A stretch of 64,000 nt of DNA from Undaria pinnatifida (GCA_012845835.1 JABAKD010000025.1:17111976-17175975), one strand, 5' to 3'; positions 1-10,345 are shown, counted from the first letter of the stretch. The notes: generated from the sequence alone by a model not told the origin. Translations and numbers: made by a program.

Positions 1-220
1 CGAACTGAACATCTTTCTAAAAATGACCCTGTTGACTATGGCAAGACTAGCTATTAATAGTAGCTAGCGCTAAGGGGAGTCACTGACCCATATGCTCCAT
101 GGGAGTATACACGCCACGCGCGATCGGAGTATCACACACAGCTTGCAAAGATGAGCTTCGACAAAATCCTCGATCTCACAGCTGGAGTGTATTCGTTGTT
201 TTCTTCGGAATAAAAACGCT
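1..220 (-). repeat. A-family repeat, degraded 3' part
   Basis: Matches, in reverse orientation, the A-family copies at 19.9, 32.0 and 34.6 kb: a gagtc block, the segment CGCGATCGGAGTATCACACA, then the hairpin module at about 139-184, ending in the AT-rich tail after GGAGTGTATT. The stretch around 40-110 is rearranged relative to other copies. No coding potential. Confidence 0.75.
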
Positions 221-241
221 CACACAGCAGACAGATCACCA

Positions 242-286
242 TCTAGATCATCTAGATCGTCTAGATCGTTTAGATCGTCTAGATCC
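242..286. repeat. 9-bp tandem repeat (TCTAGATCG)n
   Basis: About five imperfect head-to-tail copies of TCTAGATCG/TTTAGATCG. A short microsatellite-like array. The following 287-654 holds no feature I recognise; open frames there are short and unsupported. Confidence 0.85.
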
Positions 287-654
287 TATATCTGTCCTCA
301 TGATATGTTGTGCATGATCTGCGTTGTACACATCAAACCCGGGAAACATGTGTGCTGCATAATTCATATCATATAATCGGATTATCACCCGGTAACGTGA
401 TCTATAGGTCATGCAGATGGTACTGACCAGGGATCTGTGCCTTGAAAGACACAGATCATCTACAGATGGTGAAAAATGATCTCATCTGTCCGGCGTGTGA
501 AAACTCGTGCGGGATCGGTCACGCGAAGCCGGCCGGGTTGCTGGGACATACGGAACGTGTCCGAAGCGAAACCCGAAGGACATGTACGACATGCGCGCAG
601 CACGACCATGCTTTATTGCTGCACGCTCTTGCTATTTTACGTGTTTTGCTAATT

Positions 655-992
655 TCATCTATTATCTTCGCACTCTCCTTTCTCCTTCTCCCTCTCAAGA
701 TGTAACTCAGATCCAGGGCCACCAAGTAGGCTCTTCTCTCCCCTCCCCACTATAGTACGCGCCTTCATCTTTATCGCGAGAAGACTGCAGCCCTTTCTTC
801 CCTCGTCGACTCGCATCGAATTGCGCCTACCCACGCTGCTAGGCGCTCTCAGCAGTTGATTACTTCGGTGTTTTATTTTGGCACATAAACAAAAAAAAAA
901 AAACGAGCCACGTGAGATTCGAACTCCAGAACCATCTCTAGTGCACAGCATTCGAGGGTAACCACTAGAGCACCGAGGCCACCGGCTGCTAT
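655..992 (-). repeat. D-family tRNA-derived SINE
   Basis: Read on the minus strand, the element starts with a tRNA-like head at about 904-990 (A-box-like GGTGCTCTAGTGGTTA; B-box-like GAGTTCGAATCTC). An A-rich linker follows, then a body containing the block that reads CTGCTGAGAGCGCCTAGCAG on the minus strand. Sister copies lie at 10.4, 10.8, 40.7 and 49.1 kb. Open frames crossing it are chance read-through. Confidence 0.8.
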
Positions 993-1066
993 GTGGAAGG
1001 CCGACAATGCCGCAAGTGTTACCTTTTAGGCCGCCATACCTGGCTCCCAAACTAATTGACAACAAC

Positions 1067-1207
1067 CAATACTTGATTCAATACTTGATTCAATACTTGA
1101 TTCAATACTTGATTCAATACTTGATTCAATACTTGATTCAATACTTGATTCAATACTTGATTCAATACTTGATTCAATACTTGATTCAATACTTGATTCA
1201 ATACTTG
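1067..1207. repeat. 12-bp minisatellite (CAATACTTGATT)n
   Basis: About 11.7 nearly perfect copies of CAATACTTGATT. The period is a multiple of three, so one frame stays open as repeated Tyr-Leu-Ile-Gln, but there is no gene context. The near absence of changes between units points to recent expansion. Confidence 0.97.
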
Positions 1208-1576
1208 TTCATATGATATCATATGCGTACCATGAAAGCGTTCTTAGAATCCCAGAACAAGCTTAACTGTCGGTACCAGGGATATTCCTACGAGACCCTA
1301 TCTAAATAGCCATATGTAGAAAACAGACACCAGGAACGTACCCAGCGGGGGAACGGATGACAACCGTGACCACGGCATGACCTGGTCCGGAAGGTCGTTG
1401 AGGGTAAAAATTCTTACGAGGTGAGCTGGAAAGTAAACATATATACATGTTTTAAATGCATGCACAGGACATGCACATCATACATCAACAGCGTTTTCGT
1501 CCCAACTAGTATTACATGTGGTACTTGTACATAACATGGACAAGGATACACGCGGTACAACGCCTTGCAAGTTTGA
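1208..1576. other. Unassigned intergenic sequence
   Basis: About 370 bases without a recognisable gene, repeat copy or RNA. Only short chance frames are present. Confidence 0.5.
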
Positions 1577-1870
1577 CTTTGGGTCAGCGGTAGAGTCTCA
1601 CCCTTGCTGGCGGTTCCGCTGGAACGCGAATCTCGGCTGGTGCATACTATATGTACACGACTTTTTTAATGAGTCTTGTTCCGTTGCCGAAAGCGCGAGA
1701 GGGTGAGCTAGCAAAAATCGATGAAAATCGACTAGCATAAACAGCTGATAAAACAACAGGGAACGCTGAACCCCCTGCGCGACAAAAATGAAGGCGCGTA
1801 TTAAACCAGGTCGGAGAAGGGACGACAGGACGACACCTGCGACCACGCCTTGTCCAGACGTCGGAAAGCA
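1577..1870 (+). repeat. E-family tRNA-derived SINE, diverged
   Basis: A tRNA-like head (TCAGCGGTAGAG, then GGAACGCGAATCTCGG) is followed by a body with GAAAGCGCGAGAG, GATGAAAATCGAC and the 3' block CACGCCTTGTCCAGA. The same order is seen in reverse at 7275-7565 and 24270-24600. Moderately diverged. Confidence 0.65.
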
Positions 1871-1904
1871 AAAATGACATGTAAAAAGATTTATACCAGG
1901 TGTG

Positions 1905-2050
1905 ATTAAAAATGAAAAAGTACACTTCAGCTGTGAGGTCGACCAAAAAGGATTTTGATCAAAACTAAGCTTTGCAAGCTGCGTGTGATACTTCGATCGC
2001 GCGTGTTACGGTGTGTATACCCTCGTGAAGGGTACAGGTCGGTACATATG
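1905..2050 (+). repeat. A-family fragment with hairpin module
   Basis: The AT-rich lead and CAGCTGTGAG begin the module at about 1928. The inner part is strongly diverged, the CTTTGCAAGCTGCGTGTGATA end is kept, and the repeat continues through the ATCGCGCG segment. An old copy. Confidence 0.6.
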
Positions 2051-2429
2051 ATGTAAAAACTGAACATGCATATATAGCAGCAGTGTTCGCTCCAGCCAGT
2101 GATGCACGTGGTGCTTGTGTTTGCCCCGTTTAACTGCTGAGTCTGCGGGACTGCCACATAAAGCCTCTTCTGTTGGAAACCCGTTACTCGTTATCACGTC
2201 AACTCCGGAGGAATATCCCCAATCTGACACGCCAGAAATATACAAAAGTCCGGCGCAATGACCCGCAGCCTTTACCACTTGGTACCCGGACATGACGACC
2301 AAGAACAGTTCGAGTGTACATAGTCTTACCAACTGTGTAGGAGAAGCATACATACTGCATACTCTAGTGGTCCCACTGGTCACGACCAAAAATATGACGA
2401 GTCTAATCGTATCAACCGTGTATCATGTG
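2051..2429. other. Unassigned intergenic sequence
   Basis: No gene, RNA or clear repeat recognised. Short frames on both strands show no family signature. Confidence 0.4.
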
Positions 2430-2835
2430 GACAGATCAACAGGCGTGTGCAATAGACCATGTACAGGGGCTTTATACCTACCTGGTACTGGTCAAAGCAA
2501 TAGATATCGATACCTATTGGTCAAACAATGAGGCATCGATCGACAATTTCACGTACCTAATAGTCACAGCAATAGTTATCGATCGACTATGTGACATTCC
2601 TATTGTAAGAACAATAGCCTATTGTGCGCCGATTTATCAGAACCTATTGGTCGCAGAAATAGGTTTCGATAGACGGATTCATACACCTATCTTGAAACAA
2701 CAGCCTATCGTACCAATTTCTCTGGACTTATTGGTCCCGGCAATAGGTATCGATAGACATATTCCCATACTTATCGAAGGTATCAATAGGTATCGATGTG
2801 CAACACCCCAACCTCTTGACATACCAATAGGCATA
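2430..2835. repeat. Degenerate tandem repeat around ATAGGTATCGATAG
   Basis: Words such as CCTATTGGTC, GCAATAGGTATCGATAGAC and TATCGAT recur at roughly 55-65 base spacing in both orientations. Units are too diverged for a fixed period. A frame of 145 codons crosses the block, but its repetitive content argues against a gene. Confidence 0.6.
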
Positions 2836-2854
2836 TTCAATAGACTATTTTCCG

Positions 2855-3566
2855 GGGTGTGATATACAGTCGGATCCGTCAGTCGAAAAAGGTCGACTGA
2901 GGACCCAATCGGGCTTTCTATTACAGTCAAACAGGAGCCTTTTCGACTGAGCAAACCGACTCGCACATACAGTCGAAAAAAAACGGCGTTTTGACTGGAT
3001 GTGTTGCCCAGTCGAAAACGTTGTTGAACTTATCGTATCGCTCATCCCACCACAAGACACACGCCTACACACCCAAACCAGGTACCACACAGCAGTATCC
3101 TACAACAGCGCCGACGACGTGGCTTGGCTGCTATCATTGCTGCTGCTTCTCGCCGCAAATCAGCGTGGCACATTCCTACCGTCCGCCAGCAGCGTGTATC
3201 ATACGATGGCAGCAGCGCGCGGTATCGATGATATCGTGCCAACAAAGGCTACGCTTGTTGTAGGTTTGGCGGCTCTCGGCCAAGTCCAACGCCACGAAAC
3301 CGCCTGGACGAAGGCCCGTCGCGCGCGAAGCGCACAAGTTGCTCGAGGAGAAGGCACAAGGCACTGACAAGTTTCCAACCGACTTTCGACTGCCATACCA
3401 TACCGTACACAGCACTGCCCCCGCACACCGTTTCCAGAAAAAGCATACAACAATAAATTCGATCCGACTGACGATAACAAGGAGGCCAAGAAGAATCCAG
3501 TCGGAAAAAAAAAAAGTCGGAAAAGGGCGTTTTCGACTCACGGATCCGACTGTGTAAGAATTGGCC
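2855..3566. mobile_element. Z-family DNA transposon (older copy), non-autonomous
   Basis: Right end GGATCCGACTGTGTAAGAA..GGCC and left end ACAGTCGGATCCG form diverged terminal inverted repeats. Subterminal CAGTCGAAAA-type words repeat at both ends, and the core (about 3045-3310) is clearly homologous to the core of the cleaner copy at 8138-8918. The left terminus is eroded. TGA follows the right end at 3567-3569, matching the 3-bp target choice of the other copy. No transposase frame. Confidence 0.75.
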
Positions 3567-3569
3567 TGA

Positions 3570-3899
3570 TGCGCGAGTCGGGTTGCTCAGTCGAAAAAAG
3601 TGAAGAAAGCCTTACTTGTAGGGTTGTCTTGAACCAGCTACTGGCCATACGTCTCTCTTGGCAGCGCATCTCTCCTGGTTGAGGAATGTGTCGTGATTCC
3701 AGGATATTGGCAATTTACATATGATACGACCCACTAAACGCCTCGTAATACAACGGAAACCCATCGAAACGTGCGCATAGAGAAGAAAAATAACGTAAAT
3801 GGAGAAGAGGGGGGGCGGAGGGAGACTGAACACGATGGGTGAAGACCCCTCCGCCACTTTCATCTTACTTAAACGTTGAGCGCTGCGACTTGATGGTTA
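3570..3899. other. Unassigned sequence
   Basis: Includes a short stretch with more CAGTCGAAAA words near 3588-3600, possibly a remnant of the Z family. Otherwise nothing recognisable. Confidence 0.4.
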
Positions 3900-4095
3900 T
3901 TGTTTCGGGGCTTTTTATCGGTCATGACCCGACCCGCGGATCAGGTGAGGGAGTTCTCCAAATCTCGCGGGTCTAGTGAGGTCAGGTCTGGAGGTGTTGG
4001 AAGTCTCACAGGACGAGTCGGGTCGGGTCAGGTGGTGTTCAAATCTCGCGGGTCGGGACGGCTTATCCTGATTCCACCTGACCCGTGAAAAGCCC
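3900..4095. repeat. Degenerate GGGTCGGGTCAGG repeat
   Basis: The words TCTCGCGGGTC, GTCGGGTCGGGTCAGG and their inverse GACCCGACCCG recur. The block is G-rich on one strand and may fold back on itself. Confidence 0.6.
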
Positions 4096-4407
4096 TGGAT
4101 TTTTTTTTACAATTTGTTACTTGGTTTGCTGATGCGGGCCTCCCCTGTGGGTTGTGGATATTGAGCCGTGTGGGGGTGCCGTTTGTTGCGCCAGGGTACC
4201 AGCAGAGGCCAGCATGCCAACTGAATATTTTCAAACGAGGGTTTCTGCTGAACATTGAAAACAAAAAAAAAACTCGTAACACGTATCTTCATAATTTCAT
4301 CACTGGGTGTAGGCGGCGTCGTGTTTCGGGTTTCGGGCGAGTCGACATCACACACTTTAATTTTGAATGGAACATCTTTGTTGTCAACTTTTTAATTTAA
4401 CTTACAT

Positions 4408-4530
4408 TTTTTTCTTCTTTTTTATCCTCCGGCGGATGGGGAAAAACAAAGCTTGAGCTCACCACGATTCCACGTATTTTCATATACGTCGTGTGTCGAT
4501 TTAACTCTATTGCATTCGCAATCCAGCGAA
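4408..4530 (-). repeat. B-family SINE, tail part
   Basis: On the minus strand it reads GTCGATTTAACTC in inverse, then GTGAGCTCAAGCTTTG, CCCCATCCGCCGGAGGAT and an A/G-rich tail. The tail side is at the low-coordinate end. Next to it, GCATTCGC..GCGAATGC (about 4508-4532) is a short perfect inverted repeat. Confidence 0.8.
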
Positions 4531-4895
4531 TGCAATCGTGTACGAAACATCTTCTTGGTTCTTGCGTTCTTGCACCATCGAGGCCGCAGGGGCAAAAGGA
4601 CTGCCGTGTGTGCAAGCAGTATTCCGCACACGCCTGTATCACCATATATTTTATTCGCTTTCTCGACTGCTTCCTCAGTCAATCTGCCACCCCTGGCCCA
4701 AGTAGTGCCTTTGAGATACGGCCCAACATGAACGCATTTTTTAGATCTACTGGAGCCGAATCGCGTGAAAACGTGCCTAGCCGCGACCACAATCCTGGTC
4801 GGATCCAGGTTCCTGCCAGCGGCCGCAGCCAGGAAAGGAATTCTTCTCCTGCGTATTAGAGCTACCAGGGGACATAGCCTTCCCAATTTGGTTTT
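4531..4895. other. Unassigned sequence
   Basis: Frames up to 154 codons exist on the minus strand but show no family signature, and they run into the adjoining SINE. Treated as non-coding. Confidence 0.35.
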
Positions 4896-4953
4896 CAGTC
4901 GGAAAAGGCATGTTTCGACATGGGGATCCGACTGTGCAATAATCGGCCGTAAG
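4896..4953. mobile_element. Z-family terminus fragment
   Basis: Contains CAGTCGGAAAAGG and GGGGATCCGACTGTGCAATA..CGGCC, matching the right end of the Z-family elements. Only about 58 bases remain. Confidence 0.65.
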
Positions 4954-5139
4954 GATCAACGCTCGAATGGGTATGCAGGGTGGACTGTAACCTGGCCGAG
5001 TCCGGCTGCAGGCTGTTTTCTCATGGCCGGGGGTTGTGTTAGTGGGTTGGCGTGCGCAAGTCTCACACTACCCGGAGGGATGACTTTCCGGGTGGCTATC
5101 TCCACCGCAACTCATCCCCAGGGAGCAAGTGGGATCGAC

Positions 5140-5392
5140 ATAATCACATAATCACGCATCCGTATAAAACGGCAGCTTGCGCTGCTGGAGTAGTACCGGT
5201 GACCCCCGATAGGGACAGCTCGCGATGTCGTTACCACGGGAACTGAAGGATGATGAAGGATGTGCCAGCTAGCGCTGGACTGCGAATACAATCGAGTCAA
5301 ATGAGCACGCAACACGCAACAAGTATGAAAAAAACATCGAAGTGTGGTGTGTTTTCCCCATCCGCCGGAGGATAAAAAATGAAAAAAAGGAT
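5140..5392 (+). repeat. B-family SINE, nearly full length
   Basis: Order of blocks: CGCATCCGTATA, ACGGCAGCTTGCGCTG, GTGCCAGCTAGCG, a diverged middle, GTGTGGTG, CCCCATCCGCCGGAGGAT, then an A-rich tail. The same order is seen at 9110-9350. No protein. The 5' part is not an obvious tRNA. Confidence 0.8.
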
Positions 5393-5588
5393 AAAACGAG
5401 GATTCCAAGATTCACAGATATCGAATATCGAATATCAGATACCTCAGGAACCAGCAATCAGGGTTCAACGACTCCCTTTTGACGAATCCATCCAACGCTT
5501 AATACCCCAAAAAAGGGCAATCTAAAGATTTGGCGAGCAAAAGAAAACAAAAGTAGAGTACCAAAGTACCAGGTGCCAGGTACGTACG

Positions 5589-7240
5589 TTGTTGTCTTAC
5601 ATATACTCTTGTCAAACATCTAGAGTCCGTGGTCACATGAAGGTGCTGGAGCCCTAGGAAGATCCGAAAAACCGAATTACATCAAAATTCGTCCGGGAAA
5701 TATTACCCTCCCTGCTTAAAAACGCACGATACGAAGAAGGCGCACAAGGGAAATGATCCAATGTGCAAACTGAACTCACATGGCCGCAGGTATCCACTAC
5801 GGCATAGAATTCCCCCGTTCCCACAACTAACCAACTAGCGGCTACAAACTACAGCGGTTGGGCTGCCTGCACCGTACGAACCGCACGGTAATCGTGAGCA
5901 CAGACGAACGCGCCTGCTGTCGGGAGTGCTGTCAGAGTGACGACCCGCGGGCATGCAGTGAAAAAAAAGCAATCGAACCAAAAACCACCTAACAAATATC
6001 AATGATCCCGTCTTCCCGGGTTACCTGACAGGTTGCAGCGCAGCTACGACGCCCGTGCCTGAAAATTGAAAATTGCGGGGTGTCGTTCCCCATGAAGGGT
6101 ATACAACTCTACCAACTCTACAAAAGTCAGTGACGTAAGTAACACGTACTACTGCCTCGTGAAAAAAACCCTGGAAGAAGATCGCTGCTCTCGTCATGAT
6201 GGTGTGCGTGCAGGTAGTGGGTCTCCGTGTGCCATCCTCCTGCTGTGGTTCTCCATGGCCGCCTCATCGCCTTAGCTCACTCGGCCCGCTCATTCGCACT
6301 TGCTCTCGCTGACGCTCAATTCCAATCGGTTCCCCTTCTCCCCCGTCCCAAAAAACAAAACGATCCTCGCAGCTTGCGATGCTGATCTGAAAAACTAAAG
6401 TTCTCGTTCAGGGAGAGTTCCGTCTCTTCGCCGCCCGTCGGCGCTCAGTCGCCCTCCTCCTCCGTCGTCGAATCCAGCCTCCTGCCGGCGCAGTTCCCTC
6501 CACTCAAACCAAGACTGCGCCGTCGTGTGGCTCGTGGTGGCGCCTGCCTCCGCGCACGAGCATCCCGATGAAGCATTGCTGATCCGCCGTTGCTGCCTAA
6601 AAAGACGCGCGAATCGTACCTAACGCACCACGTACGACCCAATTCTACCGCCACGCTTAAGCCTCGCGGCCACACGCAGCAGCAAGAAGGTATCACTCCT
6701 TGAGGGTAAGTCCGGCCTTACACCCGTCATAAAGACCCCCCCACTCGCTACAAGCCTGCTAGGGCATGCTCCGCAGCATGCCTTACCGAGGCGGCAAGGG
6801 GAACGGAGTATATATTACGTACCAGGTATTATTTATACCCGAGGTGGGTACCGTAATGCCCGCGGGTCGTCACTGACAGCACTCCAGACAGCATCCACGT
6901 TCGTCTGTGCTCACGATTGCCGTGCGGTTGGTACCAGGTACGGTGCACGCAGCCCAACCGCTGTAGTTTGTAGCCGCGAGTTGGTTAGTTGTGGGAACGG
7001 GGGATTTCTATGCCGTAGCGGAGTGGATACCCGCGGCCATGTGAGTTCAGTTTGCACATTGGATCCTTTCACTTGTGCGCCTTCTTCGTAACGTGCGTTT
7101 TAGGCGGGAAAGCGTTGTATTTCCCGCACGAATTTTGTTTTCATTTGGTTTTTCGGATCTTCTTAGGGCTCCAGCACCCTTGTGTGGGCACGGACTCTAG
7201 GTTTTTGACAAGAGTAATGTAAGACAACAACAACAACCGT
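5589..7240. mobile_element. Long-terminal-inverted-repeat element (about 1.65 kb)
   Basis: About 5589-5955 and 6856-7240 are inverted copies of each other at roughly 85-90% by eye. Both contain GTCTTACAT at the outer end, AGAGTCCGTGG, GGGCTCCAGCAC, CAACTAACCAACTAGCGGC-type sequence and CCCGCGGG at the inner end. The 900-base interior has no transposase frame. The architecture fits a Mutator-like or foldback element, but no clean target-site duplication is visible, so the class stays open. A lone third arm sits at 12190-12560. Confidence 0.8.
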
Positions 7241-7274
7241 AAACACCCTACTTGCCTATATATATTTTTTTTCA

Positions 7275-7565
7275 CGCCATCTACTTTCCAGCTTCTGGAC
7301 AAGCCGTGGTCACAGGTGTCGTCCCTTCTCCCCCCCGGTTCTTGCCTTCAGTTTTTATCGCGCATAGGGCTAGCAATCCCACTGCTCGTCGATTTTTCAT
7401 CGAGTGTTGCTAACTCACGCTCTCGCGCTTTCCGCAAGACAATTTGTGCACAAGAAAAAGTCCCCACGAATTTATACGAGTATGCACTCGGGGGCACTCG
7501 AACTCACGAAACTGACCTATACCAGGGTCGAGGATAACCCGACACCCCACGGGGGCGACCGGCCT
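7275..7565 (-). repeat. E-family tRNA-derived SINE
   Basis: Minus-strand head at about 7490-7562: a GGTCGCCCCCGTGGGG region, then GGTATAGGTCAGTTTCGTGA and a B-box-like GTTCGAGTGCC. The body has GAAAGCGCGAGAGCGTGAG and GATGAAAAATCGACGAGC, and the 3' end is CACGGCTTGTCC. The close copy is at 24270-24600. The following 7566-7682 is unassigned. Confidence 0.8.
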
Positions 7566-7682
7566 TCTATAGATGGCCAGTACATGGCACACCCTTGTGC
7601 AACCCTCGGACCGGTTTCCAAGCTGATCTTCGCGACAGCGGGGAGAGTGCAAACGTCTATATACAATTATATTATCAATATT

Positions 7683-7770
7683 AAATAATTTTTTTTTTTT
7701 TTTTTTTATCCTCCGGCGGATGGGGAAAAATAAAGCTTTAGCTCACCACACTTCCGCGTATTTTCATACA
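7683..7770 (-). repeat. B-family SINE, 5'-truncated
   Basis: A pure T run on the plus strand (A tail on minus) is followed by ATCCTCCGGCGGATGGGG, TAAAGCTTTAGCTCACCACA and ATTTTCATAC. Only the 3' third of the element is present. Confidence 0.85.
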
Positions 7771-7978
7771 TGTTAAATAATATTCAACAGCAGTGGCGAC
7801 GCGTCTTTGGCAAGATCTGGACTATTTTTACAAAGTTTTTTACTATGATGTTTACCTGGTGGGTCTTTCCAAAGCCACCCTTTTCGTCGAGTGTGCCCGC
7901 CTTGCTTTCGAGCTAATCGGTTCGGAAATTTGTCCAAAAGGTTATCGCTGTTACATGATAGCTACGACAGTAGTTGTT
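7771..7978. other. Unassigned sequence
   Basis: A 100-codon frame reads across this part but then enters two SINE fragments, so it is not a gene. Confidence 0.35.
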
Positions 7979-8030
7979 GTTGTTCTCACATTAACTCGCA
8001 TAATCAAGTCCGTGGCCACAGGACAGCAGT
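7979..8030 (-). repeat. C-family SINE, tail fragment
   Basis: GTTGTTGTTCTCACATTAACTCG and AATCAAGTCCGTGG match the low-coordinate end of the C-family copies at 9.8, 21.3 and 50.0 kb. It breaks off after CACAGGACAG. Confidence 0.75.
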
Positions 8031-8082
8031 ATGTCATACACAGTACAGCAGTACGCGTGCAGAGTACAGCAGTAGCAGTAAA

Positions 8083-8965
8083 GCAACTGAGTTAAATCGA
8101 CACACGACGCGTATGAAAATACGTGCAAGTGTGGTGAGGCCATTTCTTATGCAGTCGGATTTGTCAGTCGAAAACGGCCTTTTTTGACCGAAGCCCAAAT
8201 CGGGCTTTCTTACGCAGTCGAAAAAGAGCTTTTTCGACTCAACTTTTTTCGACTGAGAATTCTGACTGGCGGATCCAGGCGAAAAACTCGACTTTTTCGA
8301 CTGGATCCTCCAGTCGAAAAACTCAGTCGAAAAAGTTTTACACGTGTTTTTTGAACCGATCGCATCGCTCATCCCACCACCAAACACACACCCACACGGC
8401 CACACGGCCATACACCCATAGCAGGTACCACACTGCAGTATCATACAAGGCGCTGACGCTGGCTTGGCTATCCCTGCTGTTGCTTCTCGCAGCAAGTCAG
8501 CGTGGCGCATTCCTAGTTCCGCGCGCCAGCAGCGTGTATCACACGCCGGCAGCAGCGCGCGGTCTCGATCCCATGCTGCCAACAAAGGCTGCGCCTGCTG
8601 TAGCTTTGGCGGCTCTTGGCTGAGTGCAACTCCACGAACGTAGCTTTGGCGGCTTTCGGCTAAGCCCAAAGCCACCACGTCGCTGGGACGAAGGTTCGTC
8701 GAGCCATTGCTCGCGGAGACAGCGCGAAGCACAGAACTGCCAACCGATTTCGCTTGCTGTACAGCAGTACTCCCTCACACCAACCGCCTCTAAGAAGAGC
8801 ACAAAAACTATAAAATCAACTCGACTGACGATAAGAAGAAGGACCAGAAGAATCCAGTCGAAAAAAAGTCCAGTCGAAAACGGCCCTTTTCAACTGGCGG
8901 ACTGCATAAGAAATGGCCTGAGCTAAAGCTTTATTTTTCCCCATCCGCCGGAGGATAAAAAAGAA
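8083..8965 (+). repeat. B-family SINE split by a Z-family transposon
   Basis: The SINE runs from AAGCAACTGAGTTAAATCG to GTGTGGTGA (8137), is interrupted by 781 bases, then resumes TGAGCTAAAGCTTTATTTTT and reaches its CCGCCGGAGGAT block and tail. Removing the insert and one TGA restores the sequence seen uninterrupted at 9298-9320. The SINE is therefore older than the transposon. Confidence 0.92.
8138..8918. mobile_element. Z-family DNA transposon with 3-bp TSD, non-autonomous
   Basis: The ends are a perfect 19-bp inverted repeat, GGCCATTTCTTATGCAGTC at 8138-8156 and its complement at 8900-8918. TGA is duplicated at 8135-8137 and 8919-8921. The subterminal region repeats CAGTCGAAAA about ten times, typical of transposase-binding arrays. 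The core is GC-rich and homologous to 3045-3310. No transposase is encoded, so mobility would need a partner elsewhere. A 3-bp target duplication is known for PIF/Harbinger and CACTA elements, but the termini match neither canonical end, so the superfamily is unassigned. Confidence 0.93.
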
Positions 8966-8984
8966 GAAAAAAATAAGGTACTGC

Positions 8985-9095
8985 TACCGCTCACATCAGT
9001 TATCACATTAACTCGGATAATCAAGTCCGTGGTCACAGGACAGGCTCCAGTTACTCTGGAGTGGAAGAACACCCCAGGGGAAAAATAAAAAAACA
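8985..9095 (-). repeat. C-family SINE, fragment
   Basis: ATCACATTAACTCGGATAAT, AAGTCCGTGGTCACAGG, the hairpin CTCCAGTTACTCTGGAG and CACCCCAGGGGAAA match the C family. It is truncated on the high-coordinate side. Confidence 0.8.
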
Positions 9096-9109
9096 AAATA
9101 ATGCCGGGT

Positions 9110-9350
9110 CGACATACACACGCATCCGTATACAACGGCAGCTTGCGCTGCCGGGGTTGTAACGAAGACCACTGATACGAACAGCTTACGCTATACCTAT
9201 GATGGGACCCGAAGGGTGTGCCAGCTAGGGTTGGGCTGCGAAAGCAACTGAGTTAAATCGACACACGACGCGTATGAAAATACGTGGAAGTGTGGTGAGC
9301 TAAAGCTTTATTTTTCCCCATCCGCCGGAGGATAAAAAAAAAAAAAACTG
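9110..9350 (+). repeat. B-family SINE, best-preserved copy
   Basis: Full block order: CGCATCCGTATACAACGGC, GCTTGCGCTGCCGGGG, GGGTGTGCCAGCTAGGG, AAGCAACTGAGTTAAATCG, TATGAAAATACGTGGAAGTG, GTGAGCTAAAGCTTT, CCCCATCCGCCGGAGGAT and an A13-like tail. It is the reference for the other B copies. Confidence 0.9.
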
Positions 9351-9794
9351 GTACATGCACATGAAACAGCACAGCAGTACAACATCAGTATCAAACGCGC
9401 AAAATTCCAAGATTCATGCCAGTGGGTGTGTAACCAAGCGGTGACGTGCTTATACTTCTGAGTCCTTACGAAGCAAGTGGGAGTAAAATCGGAAAAATAT
9501 ACGGGCCGGGAGAAAGGGAGAAAGGAAGAAAACAAAAAACAATCACCCTCAACCCTTGCTCTACTGGTACGAGATACTGTACGAGTATAATATCATACGT
9601 ACGATACGATATATTATACCTGGTGTGAGGTACGATACGTACGTACGTGACACGAAGGGGTAATTAGTAATTAGCTGAGTATCGACCACTCAACTGGTCA
9701 AACTCACATCTGACGTACTGCTGTAATATACAAGAAGCGGTGGTGGTCCCGCAATAGTGTGCTCACGCTCTCGCGCTTTCGGCCTGTCGATTTG
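9351..9794. other. Unassigned sequence with an E-family scrap
   Basis: Mostly unrecognised. 9760-9785 (CTCACGCTCTCGCGCTTTCGG) matches a piece of the E-family body. Several GTACGATACGTACGTACG-like runs occur near 9600-9650. Confidence 0.4.
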
Positions 9795-10345
9795 TACGAT
9801 TGTTGTTGTTCTCATATTGACTCGCATAATCAAGTCCGTGGTCACAGGGCAGGCTCCAGTCACTCTGGAGCCGAGGAATACCCCAGGGAAAAAAACACAA
9901 ACCAACGGTGGTACACGCATATTATATAAAAATATTCCAAGGTCATCAGCCGTGAGTTCGACGAATTTCGGGTCAATACTCATCTTTGCAAGCTGCGTTG
10001 TTGGTACTTGTAATATACTATGTTGGTGAGTTTTTTCATAATGGGAGGAGTCATATTGTTCTGTTCAAAAAACAAACACATATATACAGTATATACATAT
10101 TTTATAAAAAACATTTCAAGGACGTCAGCCTATTATCACAGCTGACGCAATTCATGCCTCCACCAGAAAAATATAATAAGTAAAATCGGGAGTCAGCCTA
10201 CGATGTGCCAGGTCCATACTGGTGCATACGTCTCACTATCCGCGCCTGGAATAGAGTCCTTTGCGAGGTTCAAACCTACAACCTCGACCTCAAGTAGTCA
10301 CGTGACTTCGTAATAGATCACCGGTGGCACCGGCGATTCTATACG
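9795..10345 (-). repeat. C-family tRNA-derived SINE with internal insertion
   Basis: On the minus strand a tRNA-like head lies at about 10260-10345 (B-box-like GGTTTGAACCTC), then the body, then the conserved hairpin CTCCAGAGTGACTGGAG and a (CAA)n-type tail. Relative to the copy at 49985-50250, about 200 bases (roughly 9928-10128) are inserted between ACACGCATA and ATCACAGCTGACGC. That insert carries the hairpin module at 9947-9996. Confidence 0.75.
9947..9996 (+). other. Hairpin module, variant outside the A family
   Basis: CAGCCGTGAGT..ACTCATCTTTGCAAGCTG: the TGAGT/ACTCA stem is kept, while the inner part (TCGACGAATTTCGGGTC) differs from A-family copies. Nearly identical to 24179-24228. 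It lies downstream of an AT-rich TATATAAAAATATT stretch. Confidence 0.7.

Noticed and set aside
655-1065. 136-codon minus-strand frame
   Set aside because: Reads through a tRNA-derived SINE.
1067-1207. CRISPR array or coding repeat (YLIQ)n
   Set aside because: 12-bp perfect tandem units without spacers; a minisatellite in a eukaryotic context with no start, domain or neighbours.
1928-1982. Hammerhead ribozyme in the hairpin module
   Set aside because: CGAAAC and a variable stem are present, but the obligatory CUGANGA core reads CUGUGAG in most copies, so the catalytic core is not intact. The module is reported only as a structured element.
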